Below are positions 12,712-27,652 of a stretch of DNA of 64,000 nucleotides, piece after piece. A model generated the notes under the pieces. It made no database searches. It was not told where the DNA came from and saw only the letters and a program-made list of their open reading frames with translations. A program made the position numbers and the translations under genes. This DNA is from Isoetes taiwanensis (lineage: Eukaryota > Streptophyta > Lycopodiopsida > Isoetales > Isoetaceae). The stretch lies in NCBI GenBank assembly GCA_021234155.1, contig JAJEKV010000050.1, positions 6,223,199-6,287,198 on the forward strand. Direction: 5' to 3'. Position 1 is the first letter of the stretch. Each line of letters begins with the position of its first letter.

Positions 12712-15242
12712 TAAACCAAATGAGTCCAACAAGAATACTAAATAAGCTCAATATTTGTCCGAATCGTTTCATTATTTTCACATAAACAAGTTTTTCCTTT
12801 CAACGCAAGCTTTATTGAAAGTATATCTTTATAAAGCAAAAAGAGTAGTAGAAATAAAAATAGTTTTACATTCCATTCTTTACCGTAAAGTATGGTATTA
12901 TACTTATCAAGCCGATCATAATCCTAGTGTTCACATTTCCAGCTCATGTGCAAATATTCCATTCTTTTTTTCGTCAACAGCTTCCCTGAAAGCAAAGGAG
13001 AGACAATTGGAGGAGAGAACCCGTACCTGCAGCCAATCATGCAAACGTTAGCGATAATCCGTGGATCGATGCAAGGGCCAAAAGGTACATTGGGTCTCGG
13101 TTTATCACCGATCACCAATTGTATCCTTTTGCCCTGAGAAACCATTAATCGAGAAAGAGAAATGGAATTATAACTTAAATGATTTTTCCAAATCCAATAA
13201 GCTGCAATCGGATTTGCTACTAATACAACCTAACATGTTTAGTGCATTCCATGTATAAACATAGTGCATCCGGATCTATAATGATTTCTAGTTTCAAGAA
13301 TTCCAAATCTTTGTCTAAGTTTAAGCCTTAGACAATGTCTTGAAAAGAGGGCAATAAATATTTTTCCAGAAAAACAAGCATACAAATGCAAGGAAATTCC
13401 CATATATCATAATTAGTATACTCATGAAGCATGAATCAGTTTATATCTTTTTTTATTTTAACCCGAGGTATGTTCATGTAATCAAAGTACATAGGTAGCA
13501 TTAACCTTTAATGTAGCATTCTATCTCTTGAACATCCATTGTCCAAGTATGAGAGTTCAAGGTTATTTCATTTCTTGCTTGACCTTGAAACAAATATGAA
13601 TCATAGGCAAAACAGTCCATCTTTGTAGGGCAATAGCAAAAAAGGTTTTAAGGCAATATATGCCTAAATCCGTACAACATGCATCAATTAACAATTATTA
13701 AAAATACAAACCTGAATATGCAAACCTAGTTTTGCATTTACTAGTTTAGCTTTATTGGCTATGTCATCCGGCCGAAAATCTCTTCATCTAAAGCAACAAA
13801 ATTAATGAGTATTCAACAATCATAAAAAGGAGGTTGAAATACCTGTTTCCAACTTTCCATTGGCTGCACAAAAATGGAGAAATTGTTCGCCATATTGGCA
13901 GCCTAAAAAAAGGAATCTAAATTGGCATCAAACCTTGACATCCCTAGCATCCGAGCGAACAAGCTATTATGGCATAAATTACCACCGGTTGTAATAAAGC
14001 CCCAGTACATTGCCTAAATGCAAAAGCTCCATGCACCAAGGCACTAATGTACTTTGTTTGCAAATGCAATTAAAGGCAAAATTTTGTTTCCATTTCTTTT
14101 AGATTAAAATGACTTCATCACTATGACAAATTAATGGCTTGTTTATCCATCTAGAAAAATTTTAATGCACACAAATGCTTTATGGACTCGTGAACCGTCG
14201 GCCATGGGTGGACATGGAATCGCAAATCATTTTTCATCCATGGCATAGATCCTGCCGAAATATTACATGTCACGGATCATTAAGTGCCACTTTGGTGCAG
14301 CCCTAATGCCACGCATCTTGAACTAGGGTTTGTAGCCCTTAGATCGATTCTTGAGAAATGCCTTTAAAAACAAATAATGTAAAGCAGAGCAATAAATAAT
14401 GTTTGCCTTAGAGAACTTTAGCAAAACACATGTTTTTTCCGTATTTGAAGGCCACGTTTTCCAACCACAAAACAAAGCTTTGTAATAATAGCACGGTTGT
14501 GCTTTTGCTTTTGTTTACTTTTGAAAAGATAAAGAAATCCTTTGCATGCATGCAACCTTGAACCAAAGGACACGTTTTCTGGCAAGCATGCCATGTCCCA
14601 CAAATATCCCAATTGAAACATATATTCCACCATGTGATTTCCACTTAATCCATGGCCACATGCACCTAATTTGGCAAATATGAACTATATAAAAAAACCG
14701 TTTTGCAAGGTTTACACCAAGATTTTATTTGCCATGTCATAGGGCCTAACATAGCTAAATAAGAACATGTAACTTCCTTTTACATACCTTTGGGTAGTTT
14801 TCATAGATTACCATTTTTAAGGCACATGCAATCTTAGGCAAAATATATGCAATCTTAGGCTTAGGAAATGTGCAATTATTCCATAATGTAAGTTTCATAA
14901 CTTCTACGTAGCATAAGAATTGCTAATATTTGCGGAAATATATTCTTGTGCCCTTTACACAATGTTGCCATTTCAAGCATGTCAAGGTTTTTTTGACCAA
15001 GTGTATTTTTGCATTTCAAGATATCCCTTATTGCATCCGTTATGCAAGCAAAGGATAACAGTGGTGCCATATCAAATTAGGCCACCAATGCAATAAAGGA
15101 GACTATACAGGCCTCTTAGTATTTTGAGGCGGTGTTGTGAGAGATACAACATGACATCTCGTTTCTGGTAAATGAGGCTTCCTGTGGCTTGTGTCTAGCT
15201 CTTGTGTTGACATCTCCTCAGCTTGAGCTTCATATATATTTA

Positions 15243-15296
<54 letters not shown>
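12712..15296. repeat. Direct repeat B (about 2.6 kb)
   Basis: Second, more deleted copy of repeat A in the same orientation, ending in a TA tract from 15,247. Several A/B differences again exchange CAG/CTG for CG strings, for example CATCCAGCCG against CATCCGGCCG and CCTGAGG against CCCGAGG. No gene was recognised. Confidence 0.75.
15247..15296. repeat. (TA)n microsatellite
   Basis: A 50-bp alternating TA tract at the junction between repeat B and the first TA-flanked unit. Confidence 0.95.
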
Positions 15297-16350
<1,054 letters not shown>

Positions 16351-19300
16351 GGCTTGCCTAATCAACAAGAAAACTCCGTGAATTTCTGCGTTGTTGGGCC
16401 GGTGCTGCCATCTCATTTTAACGAAGTTGAGCTCGCCCGCACTCGGTGTGTTGCTTAGGGAGACGGAAGTGGCGAGACGTAAATTTCTAGAAATGCCCAT
16501 TTTTGTTTCGGGCTTCTTCTAATCAAAGTATTTTTTCTTCGTTGATCTGCCCGGATCTTCATTTTTCTCTTCATTTTGGCCCTTGTTCAATGTTTGACGT
16601 GGTTGATCTAAGGTCTTTTCCGCTTTATTGTGAGTTGTAATAACTGTTTGATGCGATCCCGATTTTTGGTGGGGACACCGAGTTATGGGTTGCGAAAAAG
16701 TGTCCATTACGGGTTTGAGAATCAAATTTTTATGAAGTATCTTTACCGGTAAGCGATGGCACAAGCCCGTGGTGGTGGCTTTATGGCAATGTGGTCCGTG
16801 GAGCAAAGGCGGTGAGTCATGGTTGGAGATGGAAGCATTTTCAATTGCACAATGGAGGATTCAAGATTCCAGCTATGGCGGCTTTATAATGTCGGCTATG
16901 GCGATGAGTATGAACCCAAGAGACCGGTTTTCCTTTTTGCATTCTTGGTTTAGGCTTCAACTCTATGATTGTCTTTATAGCAAAATTGAGATTTGCAAAA
17001 TCCGGCATGCAAAAGGGCTTGAAAAGGTTTAGCTGGACGATTATATCTAGGTATTTGGAACCACCTTCTTTTGACACTTTCTCTTTATGCTTTGAACCTG
17101 GTTCATTTGAAGAAATCAACTGTCTTACTTTAATAAAATGCTTATACCATGTGAATTTGAGGTAATTTGCTTTCATTCTCATTACTTCAGAAACTTATAT
17201 AGAGTATGGTTTAAGGCTTTTTTTCATTTTGCGGATGCCATCGAACATTGCCATAGATACAATGGCTTTTTCTTTCATGGGATGCGCATATCTCAACCCT
17301 ATATGCCACGATTACCATTTATTCCTCATATTCTTGCAAGTGTGAAGATAATTGGTACCCGATTTATTATACAAAAGCGGAGATGTTGGAAGTCGATTAT
17401 TGAAGTTGCGGTCATCGGGATGAAGTCATATTGCATTTGAATCACTAAGAATTATCTGCTCGCAAAGAGGCCTTCCAAAGACTCATGTCTTCGCTACAAT
17501 AATCTTCGTTTTGCATATGGTTTTCCATTTCTCATGAATTCAAGTCCGGTGAATGTAGAACGAGCTCATATAGTTTCAGGGTTGCAAATGCGGAAAAAGA
17601 ACAACCCATTGATGAAGTTTCTTTTGTACCGAATTTGCGTTTCTAGTTGATGCAAATAAGCTATATGAGAATTAAGCAAGAACAAGAAGCAAGCAGCATT
17701 ACGTCATGCGAATAATGCTTCGGTCCAATTTATTGGATTCCGATTTCTGTTGTATTTACGTCTTCATGTTGTTTCACGCGGATGGCAAAAAAATCGACCT
17801 TTGTTATAGAGTTCGCTCACATCGGTTTGTTTGCTTCACCAAGATATTTATACAAGGTAAACCACGATTAAATAGAGCTTCTTTCATGACTTTATTGTTA
17901 TCAACACTGGTACCATGATTTGCGGGCCCACGATTGAGGTGGAGTGGTATTGAAATGTAATGGATGCATTGGTGTAGATTTGAATCACATGCCTATCAGA
18001 AAAGCCCCGTGACGTAGATGCTTAAGTTCTTTAAAGCATTTCTTCCTTCTATATAATTTTCGTAAGTAAGAAGGTAAAGATCATGTTTCTGCGATTTTTT
18101 TTTGTTATTCTTTGCGAAAGTGTATGTGGTTTGATATTAAAACATCGAGTTTTTTAAAAGAAGATGGGCTGCCTCTAGAAAGAGACCATAACCTTGACAA
18201 ATCAGCCGCTTTCATATACCTTAAGCTCCATATGCCACCATGCAAATTTTTTGATGTGAAATCCATGGATGGTGATCACTCTAGGATCCGAAGAATTTCC
18301 TTGTGGCCGAGTCTCTCATCGCCGGCATCTTCATGGCAAAGATGATTCTAGTTTAATTTCATCATATTTTCATTCTATGATGATATATTTTAAACAAATG
18401 ACTCTAACCTTATATATCTAGGCTCGCATTTGTAATATGCAACCCTTTGCTCTCATATCCTTTGCTATGAATATCTTATGCTCCGCTCAAAGGTGACAAA
18501 GTGGCATTATTTGTAAAGCAAGCAAGGATTGATCTAATCTCCTTGCACAAAGAGACAAGAAGTTTAGAAAGCTATAGAATAACCGCAGGGCAGACTTATC
18601 AAAGTCCCTTCTCGATTCTATTAAAGCCAATCTATCTAGTCATGCCGTGCTATCCATTTTGTCCACTTTATTGACGAAAATAATAGGCATGTGGCGTTGA
18701 AATTACCATCTGCAATGGACGCCTTCCACGTAATCTAACAACATTCGAAGCCTAGTGTTATAACGTATACATTTTCACCTGATGGTTACATATGTTAGAC
18801 CCGCATGGTGTTTTGCGGTGGAGGAAGCATAACAGAAATTGTTAAGAAGGTTACATATGTTAGATCTCAAGAACGGTCCAAGTTTTCATCCGAGGAAGAA
18901 ATCTTTGAATGAAGAAAAATGATGACGATAATAGAAGAAAAGTAGGGCTACATGACGAAAAGAAAATAAGGAGGCTAAAAGTGAACTTGAGGAGGATGCC
19001 GACACTAAAAGAAGAGGAGTGACTTGTTTGGTAATGGACCGGAGTGCACACCACAATGCTCCAAGAGTTATTTCCAAGGTTCAGTTAGAGATCCATAATG
19101 TGCATGCTCAAAATTAATAATGATTTAGACATACCAGACTTAGAAGCATGCCCAAATCGAAATAAGATGCAGGTGTGCAGATATGGCTACCACTAGCAAC
19201 TTGAATCTGTGCGCATGTCATTAGATAAGATAGTTCCCGAAGTCTTATCAAGGAGAGCAACCGTAATAATGATTTGAACCCATCAACCTCGAGCAGACTT

Positions 19301-21413
19301 CATGTCTAAAGCATAAGCTAACCAAAATAAGATGCGTGTGTAGCGACATACCATACCGCTAGCAACTTGAATATGTGTGCATGTCCTTAGATAAGATAGT
19401 TTTGAACCTAAGTTCTTATCCTAGGTACAAGGTCGTTGTTTATAAAAGGTACATATGATGATGGTTTAATTGTTGGTAGATGCCCGTTGAACTTGTCGTG
19501 TAATGGTTGCAGATCCGAGCTTGTGTTTTAATCATTTTGTTGGAGATTTTTATGAGGTGGTTCATGTTCAGTGGTGCAACCAAAATCAATTGGCATATTG
19601 CATCTCCCCTGAAAGGTACCGATTATATTAGATGAACTTTACAAAATTTATCAATTAAGTTACATTCTTGCTTCACCATTTTGTATTGATTGTTTCTCTT
19701 TTTTAGTTTTTTGGTAGGAATTTGAATAGGCATAGGATCCTGATAGTGTTTCTTCATTGTAAGGTGTGGAGGTTTGCATGTTACTCTAAAAGAGGATACG
19801 CTTCAAGAGTGTGTTTGTTTTCTTATCACATTGTGTTCCTAATCGACGTGCAAAATGTTGTTGATTACAATGCCAAGACTAATCATAGACATAGATGCAA
19901 AACGTAAAATTATTCAAAGGAGGAGCTTATAAGGTTAAAGCGAACCAGGTCACATTTATTGAGGAATCTGGTAAAGTTCGGGAATCTGGCTTTTGTTGCA
20001 CAAAATGGCATGCAATTGGTGCTACTGTTATTTCGACATCTTTTCAGACGTTAAAGTATTGCCGGTTAAGGTGTGATTACTTGGTTGATGTTTTCCAGAA
20101 TTAGTGACTTCTATTGCTTTATTGAGAATGGGGTTTTATTTGCGGTGGTTTTTAGTCATGCCATGGCCGGAGGAAAGAGCCAAATATCACTGGTCGTAAA
20201 AGAAAAGAACATTTGACTGGGAATCATATGCTAGAACACATTCCGTAAAGAGAAAGCAATTGATGAACAAAGGGAAACAAGTTTAGAATGGTACGTTGTC
20301 CAGCTTATTGATATCGAAGTAGTTTTATAGAAAGGGAGAAATGATCGCAAATTCGCTGCTTCAACCCACTCTTACACATATCGCCAAACAAGTAGCCCGC
20401 TTGTGAGGGTTTGCAATCAATTTGAGGCTCGGGAATATATTTACTTTGACATGTATTTACTTTGATAACTCATTGCCTATTACACGGAGAAATGCCAAGC
20501 TTGACATTACTCATGCTTCAATCGCTTTGTTGCCGCAGGGTGGTGGTTAATATTATCTCATTGGCACCAGGCCATATGTTCCTACCAATTTTTATTCCTA
20601 ATGCACTACGCCATTGCCGTTCAAATGGATCGATGCAAAGACTACAAAGACAAGTGGTTTTTATGGTTTAACTCGCTCACATAGGAACAATAGGAACAAT
20701 TGTTTTGGGGAATCGCATGGTCAATTTGATCTTTGAAAGTGGTCAACTTGGTCATGTCTAGCCCATTTCCCCGCAGCCTTAATGGGCTTAAACAAAGGTG
20801 CATCGCCTTCCAGATGATGAAGCTCATCATTGCCATTGGTCAATTCAGAATTCCCTTATGCTAGAAACAACGAAGCTATGAACTAAGCTTTGTCGCTTTC
20901 AGTGGTATGCCATAATAAAACCTCGAGATAAATTCAAGATTTGGACAACATTCGCCATGGCTCAATAATGCAACGTATATTTTTCTCTCATTGCTTGCTA
21001 CAAAGATTTTTTACTCTATTTAGATGTCCGATCAAGCTCTTCTCTCGAGGATCGATGGAGAACATAGAAGGAGACCTCATTCAAGTTGTCGATCCAATAT
21101 CCTAGTCATCTCCTAAGGGAAATGAATTATGAATGGGGAGGTAGAGTATGTCGGTTCATGTTTATAACGATGTTTTTTCTTATGGATGGCCCCGCGAAAG
21201 AATCGCTCAAGATAACAAGTGCCCGGAGGCTATCCATTTTTCCACCAAAGTTGCAGGCGAAAAAAAGCCATATATGCAGGACATGCTTTGGAGAGGGGCC
21301 ACCAGAACATTAAGGAAATGAACATATTGCTTTGTGTCTCTATTCTCACTGTCTGATGTGTGTATGTATCTAAAAACATGTGTGAAGCTAATTGCTTCGG
21401 CCAGAAGGAAAAC
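16351..21413. other. Degenerate region, no gene supported
   Basis: Open frames are all short (under 115 codons), overlap on both strands and show no domain I recognise. Local repeats include a roughly 165-bp direct repeat (about 19,160-19,260 and 19,325-19,420) around AATAAGATGC and AGCAACTTGAAT. It is probably old transposon sequence, and reading errors may hide broken coding regions. Confidence 0.5.
19268..19326 (-). other. Weak tRNA-like segment
   Basis: On the minus strand a box-A-like TTAGCTTATGC precedes a box-B-like GGTTCAAATC at tRNA-like spacing. It sits inside a locally repeated sequence, so a SINE remnant is more likely than a tRNA gene. No cloverleaf was confirmed. Confidence 0.3.
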
Positions 21414-21497
21414 GATATCGACATAGAATTGTATGTCAACATGCATAACAAAGCAGATATCGACATAGAATTGTATGTCAACATGCATAACAAAGCG
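21414..21497. repeat. 42-bp tandem duplication
   Basis: Two exact 42-bp copies starting GATATCGACATAGAATTG. The duplication is perfect within an otherwise degenerate stretch, so it is recent or an assembly stutter. Confidence 0.95.
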
Positions 21498-23106
21498 GCA
21501 TGGCGATGTTTTGTGGTTATTCAAGAGTTATGAAGCTTGCTATCGCTATTTCGACAAGAGCAAAATTTCTTTGGGCTTCCGGATGAAATATGTAACAAAT
21601 TCTCCAAGCTATTCCAAAACATTGCTCTGGATGTGTGTATCTACCGCCTTCGGGGTGCCGGATCTTAGGAATCGAATCAGATTCAGACTGGATTCGGGGT
21701 CTTATTTGGATCATCTTCGTGAGAATGCCCTCGCACTATTTACCAAAGATAGAGCACCTATAGCCGAACAAGATCGCCCTCTACTCAAAATGCCCAGATT
21801 ATCCTACCTGATTGAGAACCCAAATCCCTTTATATAGCACCCTCCAAAGCTAAATCGACTTAATACCATCCGGATTGGCCGCCCAACATAAAGGGTTTTC
21901 GATTTGGCTCTATACCTTTGTCACGATGCAATGTAATGCACAAAATGTTAAAAGCATGTAGGTAGATTATTTTAGGGAAATTTTATATGGATAATATTAA
22001 TAGATTGCATTCATCCAAAAGTAAGAAACTTGAACCAATCTGAAGTAGGGCACAAATGCATGGACAACCCAAACAAATGGGCGGTGTAAGATTCTCTAGG
22101 TGGCTTATGCAATCGCTCATAGGGGTATCATTTGGAGAAAAGGAAGACACTACTTATATTTGTTGGGATCTGCATAGAGAAGATATGCAAACTTTTGCCA
22201 TCTTTTTGTTTCACACTTTGCTCCTAGACAATTTTCATCAGAAGTTGTCTTCTTTATCAACTTCCAATCTATTTTCTCGGATCTATAATTTTACACATTT
22301 GTGGTTTGACCTGACTAGTTGAGATAATGATGTGCCATATTGGCAAATGAACAAGATTCATATCTTATAGAACAAAGTGGATTTTTACATGAAAAAACGG
22401 GTGTTCAACCCATCCATCATATGTGCACCATGAATTCCACTTTCTCGGCCATGCACGGTTTGCTCAATTACGCTTTGGTCATAATTCTCCTTAGTTTGGA
22501 AGAAGTTTGAAAGTTGGGATTGATGGCAACATCCATATGTTATTTGATGGGGAAGAATTACCTTCACAAGAAAAAGATCCAATCTTCAACATAATCTTCA
22601 ACATGTTTGTCGCGACGCAATGTTAAAAAGATAATGAAGGCGGATATGAGGCACAAACACAAGCTAATGGAGCTCCTTCAAGTGTTCCATGATGTGCCCT
22701 AATTTCAGCTAAGTGCCATTTCAAGTTGCGTGAATTGCGTGGTCGTAAGAATGTAGATATTTGACAAAATTAGTAAGATAACGTAACGTTAGTTTTGCCA
22801 CTAAGGAAGCACTCCGCCCACGGGATTCGCCATGCCAATTGCCTTTGGTGAATGTGTCTCCTTTATAGATAGTCATTCTTTAAGATAAGATAGAAGTATC
22901 TTTTACTATCTATGAGTCCGCCCAAGGTCTTAATAGCCTTGGTGTTGTAAAAGGAACATTCGAAGGAAAAAGAGAGCACACTTATTGTGATCGTGTAGTG
23001 TGGTGGTCGCTTTTAATAATCCTAACATGCACACACACTTAGCACACTAAGAGGAGGTTGTATGAAACACTAGTGGCAAAACACTAATGGCAAATTGTTT
23101 TAACAC
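21498..23106. other. No gene seen
   Basis: A 120-codon frame overlaps the 42-bp duplication and runs to about 21,837. It has no recognisable domain and no supporting context. The rest is AT-rich without clear features. Confidence 0.4.
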
Positions 23107-23291
23107 TAGTGGCAACCGCACGCCATAGGATATAGTAAAGCTAACATGGAGATAATCCGTATTGGGATATAACACTTTAGCACATTGAAGAGATGAACTT
23201 ATATAATTTTCCTCAGAATAATTAGTGGCAAACCCACACCATAGGATATAGTAAAGGTAACATGGAGATAATCTATGTTGGGGTATAGCAC
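23107..23291. repeat. Imperfect tandem pair (about 116 bp period)
   Basis: CCATAGGATATAGTAAAG, followed by TAACATGGAGATAATC, occurs at about 23,123 and 23,240 with the same flanks (AGTGGCAAACC and TATAGCAC). Confidence 0.85.
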
Positions 23292-23539
23292 GGAAGATAA
23301 GTAAGATCGAAGCATGTTCCATTCATGAAAAAATTTGCGCTATACTACATTATTGTTTGGTTGCAGTTGAGAAAGAGAACTCTTAAAAGGAATATGTCCT
23401 AAAAGAAAATGTAAACTAGAATGCTAGCAATTGAATTGCCGAGATATTTGTTTTACTAAAAGTGCACTTAAAGTTCACCAAAGATTTGTCGAGGTCTATT
23501 TGAGATAATTATCATTCAAGAGCATGAGTTGTTCTAAGC

Positions 23540-23900
23540 TGGCATTTTCATTGCAAGAACCGATAATTTGTGTGCATTTAGAACATGATTTCGAGTAAGT
23601 TATGCATTTGCATTTTGTGTCGATTTTTCTTTCTTCTTTCGCTTATAGCTTCATATAGTCATTGGAACGTGGTTTCAGTAAGTTAAGCCTTCGCAGATTG
23701 TGCAACACCAAGATGGCATTTTCATTGCAAGAATCCATACTTGGTGATGTGCATTCAAAACATGATTTCGAAAGTAAGTTATGCCTTTGCATTTTGCATG
23801 TTGTCCGATGTTTATTTCTTCTTTTTGTTATAGTTTCATACAACCCTTTTAGAACATAGTTTCGAAAGTAACTTAAGCCTTTGCATTGTGCAACACCAAC
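23540..23900. repeat. Four-unit degenerate tandem repeat (about 90 bp)
   Basis: The phrase GAACATGATTTCGAAAGTAA with TTATGCCTTTGCATT recurs at about 23,581, 23,665, 23,757 and 23,851. Alternate units also share GGCATTTTCATTGCAAGAA, suggesting a higher-order period near 175 bp. The frames crossing it are not credible genes. Confidence 0.8.
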
Positions 23901-25631
23901 CGCTCTTTCTTTTTTTCTAAAACTTGATACAATCCTATACAATATAATGACTTTTGATCAATCTTCAACAAACCTCTGTGGAATATAGTGAAATAGATAA
24001 GTAAATTGTTGAGAATCTAATGAATCTTTCCACGCAATGTTATTGGCCTTAAAAATGATGGCTTATATCGACTATGAAAAATCATCAAAAATTTTTCTAT
24101 TTGCAGGAATAGAATATTTAAGAATCTTACTCTAAGAAATTGTTGACGTAATGTTTACACAAAGCTTAAGTAATATTTGAACAAAGTTTTGATTAATTAT
24201 GAGAGAACATCATAGAATCCCCACACTTAATATGAAAAGTACCGCTTGCACCCTATTGCTAGACCATAAATTGTACTTTTGGGGTTGCCCGAAGGGCAAA
24301 CGCTAGGCAAGGTTGTGATATTTGTTGAAACTTGTGGTGTATGGTACTCTCTAGCACCTTAATTCCCTAGTTTTCATTCTTAGGTCTTTGTTATCTCAAC
24401 AAAGGCTTTGTTGATCTCTGTTTTGCTTATTTAGACTACTAAATTTGAAATGATCTGGACAATTCCCTCTTTCCTTAGGTCAAATCAGAAGATGATAACT
24501 TTTGCAACCAAGAGTTGTTCGCTTACGCCATGCCACTTGGCACCATCCCATAGGATGTATGACACCCACGCCTCTAACATTGCATTATTGTGTGATTGTT
24601 GGGTCTTGGCCCCAACCACCTTACATTGAATGTGAATGTGGGCTACCTCGATTTGGTCTAAGACTAGTGTGTTATTACTAAATCAAATGTCCAAAGTAGA
24701 TGCTAGTCTTCTTAATCTTGGACTTCTCCCGGATGTTCATAAACCATAGTTGATAGATCATTGATAGTACAAACAAATGTCTAGGCATAAATGCCGATCG
24801 TAATACTCTCAAGTTTACTCCCTGTGTGTTTATAAACTATAGTTGATAGACATTCCATACCTTAGGACCGTATATAGTTACGACCCACGTTCATTGGGGC
24901 TAAGAGTGTATTAAGAGCATGTATAATGGGACCACCATCTTAAGATGAACATGGCATGGTAGATGATGGGAGGATTGAATTGTCAGATATGGAAGAGCTT
25001 GAGGTATCAAAAGCATAATGGCATAAGGGAATTGGTTGAGAAGACCGTGTGGTAGAGTAATCATAAAGCAAGGATTAGAGCATTGTCAAAATTGTAAGGC
25101 ATGATATTCGGGGCCTTACAACGATGTTAATATAGGTAGAGGATTTTATTCCCGTGATGTTCAGATAGTTCATGGACACATTTATAGTACAAAATGCACC
25201 TTCCAACTACAAATAGTGTATAACTATACATAAATGTCTATCATCGAAAGTGACCCAGAGTCAAGGACAAGCTTTTTGTTTGTACATTTGGTACGATTGT
25301 TGAATTTGCCTCAATAAAATTGGATACGATCAAGAATAAGACAATAAATGAAGTTCATAAGGTGGAACAAAATATTTATCAGAGTTTGTTTATCAATGAC
25401 GTGTGTGGATGCATGTAGACTGTTTACCAAATATCTATGCTCATTGTTAGAGGAGATGCAATTTAATTTCACTGAGCCAAAGACACCTCGAATAAAGCAA
25501 AGGGTTTAGCTTAAAACTTCATGACTTTGGATTTGGATGCATGCTACCATTCCCTGCCACTCTTAATCTTGGATTTTGTTCCGTGATTTCAGAAACCATA
25601 GTTCATAGACCCATTTAAAGTACAAAAAAAA

Positions 25632-25633
<2 letters not shown>
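23901..25633. other. No gene seen; scattered motif copies
   Basis: A phrase like GATGTTCATAAACCATAGTT with ATAGTACAAA recurs loosely near 24,735, 24,830, 25,160 and 25,590, so this is probably a very degenerate repeat. No open frame of note. Confidence 0.4.

Positions 25634-25694
<61 letters not shown>
25634..25694. repeat. (TA)n microsatellite
   Basis: A 61-bp TA tract bordering unit U2. Next to it the 31-bp string beginning CTACTTCTACTCTATATATG is duplicated in tandem. Confidence 0.95.
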
Positions 25695-25696
<2 letters not shown>

Positions 25697-26397
25697 ACTT
25701 CTACTCTATATATGTTCTTATATATCTACTTCTACTCTATATATGTTCTTATGTTTGTCGCGCTTTTTATCCCGATCAAGTCCGCTGCTCGGAGATTGGA
25801 CGGCTACCACGGGTTTGGGACGATCCTACCGGCCGAGATGGTTGGGAGTTTACATATAATATGTGTGGCATGTCCCACGGTCCATTGATTCGATCCTCAC
25901 CGTCGGGCCCGAGATCCGACGCGCTCACGGGGGTTGGGGACACATCCCTCGGTCCACGTGGCTTTGGGAATTATATGTAATAGATCACGGCTACCATATT
26001 GTTTTTATATGGTGAGATCTTGATCGTTGATCGAAGTCCAAGATCCTAAGGCTCATATTGAATGCTCGCTCCTTAAGGAAAGGCTTTTTAAAAATTTTTT
26101 ATGTTATTGGGGATTCAACCCCGGTACTCAACCCCCAAACCCCCACTCTAACCACTAGACCAAGCATTAATTCTATGAATAATTTATGTTTCAAATATAC
26201 TTAAGGGTAATGTTCTAATTAACATAAAATAGACTATAATATTCTAGGATGTTTTGAAAGTTTCAAAATGTTCCGTAAAGTTCTAGAATGTCCTAGAAAC
26301 TTCTAGAATTTAAGGGAATCCAGAGAATTAAAGGGAATATAAGGACATGCTAAAAACTAGAACAATGCAATCGTAGGATTCTATTAATTTTTTTTTT
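25695..26397 (-). mobile_element. TA-flanked repeat unit U2 (minus)
   Basis: Reverse-oriented copy of the U1 family, bounded by TA tracts on both sides, with the tRNA-like segment and the TTCTAGAA-rich segment in the same relative order. It is about 700 bp, close to the length of U1. Confidence 0.7.
26108..26168 (-). other. tRNA-like segment of U2
   Basis: On the minus strand the sequence reads TGGTCTAGTGGTTAGAG and then GGTTGAATCCCC, i.e. A box and a one-mismatch B box as in U1. Confidence 0.65.
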
Positions 26398-26419
26398 ATA
26401 TATATATATATATATATAT
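26398..26419. repeat. (TA)n tract between U2 and U3
   Basis: A 22-bp TA tract shared as the border of two adjacent same-strand units. Confidence 0.9.
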
Positions 26420-26783
26420 CTACTCTATATATGTTCTTATGTTTGTCATGCTTTTATCCGACCGGCCCATTCGAGATCCGACGGCTCACGTGGCTTTTGG
26501 GACGCATTCTACGGCCCGGATGGCTTGGGAGTTTACATATAATCCATATAGACGCCATCCTACGGTCGTGTTGATCTCGATCCCCGATCGCCGGTCCGAG
26601 ATCCCACGACTCAACGTTACTTTAGGACACATCCTACTCTGTATATGACTTTGGGAATTATATGTAATAGATCCTATGGCTCATGTTATGGAGATCTCGA
26701 CCCTTGATCGAAGTTCAAGATCCTACGCCCAAGTTGAATGCTCATCCCTTAGGAAAAGGCTTTTAAAATTTTTTTATGTTGTG

Positions 26784-26841
26784 TGGGGATTCAACCCGGC
26801 CATTGACCCCTAACCCCCATTCTAACCATTAGACCAAGCAT
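26784..26841 (-). other. tRNA-like segment of U3
   Basis: The minus strand reads TGGTCTAATGGTTAGAATGG and then GGGTTGAATCCCC, matching the other three tRNA-like segments with a few changes. Confidence 0.6.
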
Positions 26842-26929
26842 TAATTCCATGAATAATTTATGTTTCAAATATACTTAAGGGTAATGTTCCCATTAAATAA
26901 AATAGACTATAACATTCTAGCTAGTTCAA

Positions 26930-27570
26930 GAAGGTTCTAGAATGTTCCGAAGGCTCTAGAAAGTTCTAGAACATAAGAGAATCTAGGGGATCTAAGAAAA
27001 TTCTTCTAGAAAGTTCCAAATTGTTCTAATAAGTTTTAGAATGTTCTAGAATGTAGGGGAATCTACGGGAATGTAAGGAAATCTAGGGAAATACTTCCAG
27101 AAAGTTCTAGAATATATTGAAAATCTTAGAATGTTCCAGAAAGTCTTAGAATGTTCTAAAAAGTTATAGAATGTAAAGGGATCCAGAAGAATCTAATAGA
27201 ATGTAAGAAAATCTTATAAAATGTAAGAGAATCTAGAAAAATATTTACAAGCCTAAGGGAATCTCTTAAAATCTGGGGGATCTAAAGGAATCTTCATAAA
27301 ATCTAAGGGAATCTAAGAAAATGTTGATGAAATCTTAGAGTATCTAAGGGAATCTTTATAGAATCTCTTTGAATCTCATGTAATATAAGGGAACCTAGGG
27401 CAATCTCATAAAATCTAAATGAATCTAAGAGAATCTAAGGGGATCTTCATAGAATCTTGGAGAATCTAGGGAAATCTAATAGAATCTAGAGGGAATCTTA
27501 TAAAATTTAGAGAAATGCTCACGAACCCTCTAAGAGAAGCTTGGTAGAATCTTAGAGAATCTATCAAGAG
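26930..27570. repeat. GGAATCTA-type minisatellite
   Basis: Dozens of loose repeats of AGGGAATCTAAGGAATCTT and TTCTAGAA-type phrases at 10-30 bp spacing. Similar phrases occur in all U units, so this is an internal expansion of the element rather than an independent satellite. Confidence 0.75.
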
Positions 27571-27652
27571 ATTCTTTTACAAGAACTTGCACGTAGGAAC
27601 ATGCTAAAACTCGAACATGCACCGTAGGACGCATATATATATATATATATAT

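Larger units (their letters stand above)
26420..27631 (-). mobile_element. TA-flanked repeat unit U3 (minus, expanded)
   Basis: It has the same tRNA-like and ACGTGG/GATCCGACGG-type segments as U2. The TTCTAGAA-rich part is expanded into a long GGAATCTA-type minisatellite (about 26,930-27,570), making this copy about 1.2 kb. It ends with the family's GAACATGC...ACTAGAAC-like end (here partly altered) against another TA tract (27,632-27,652). Confidence 0.65.
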
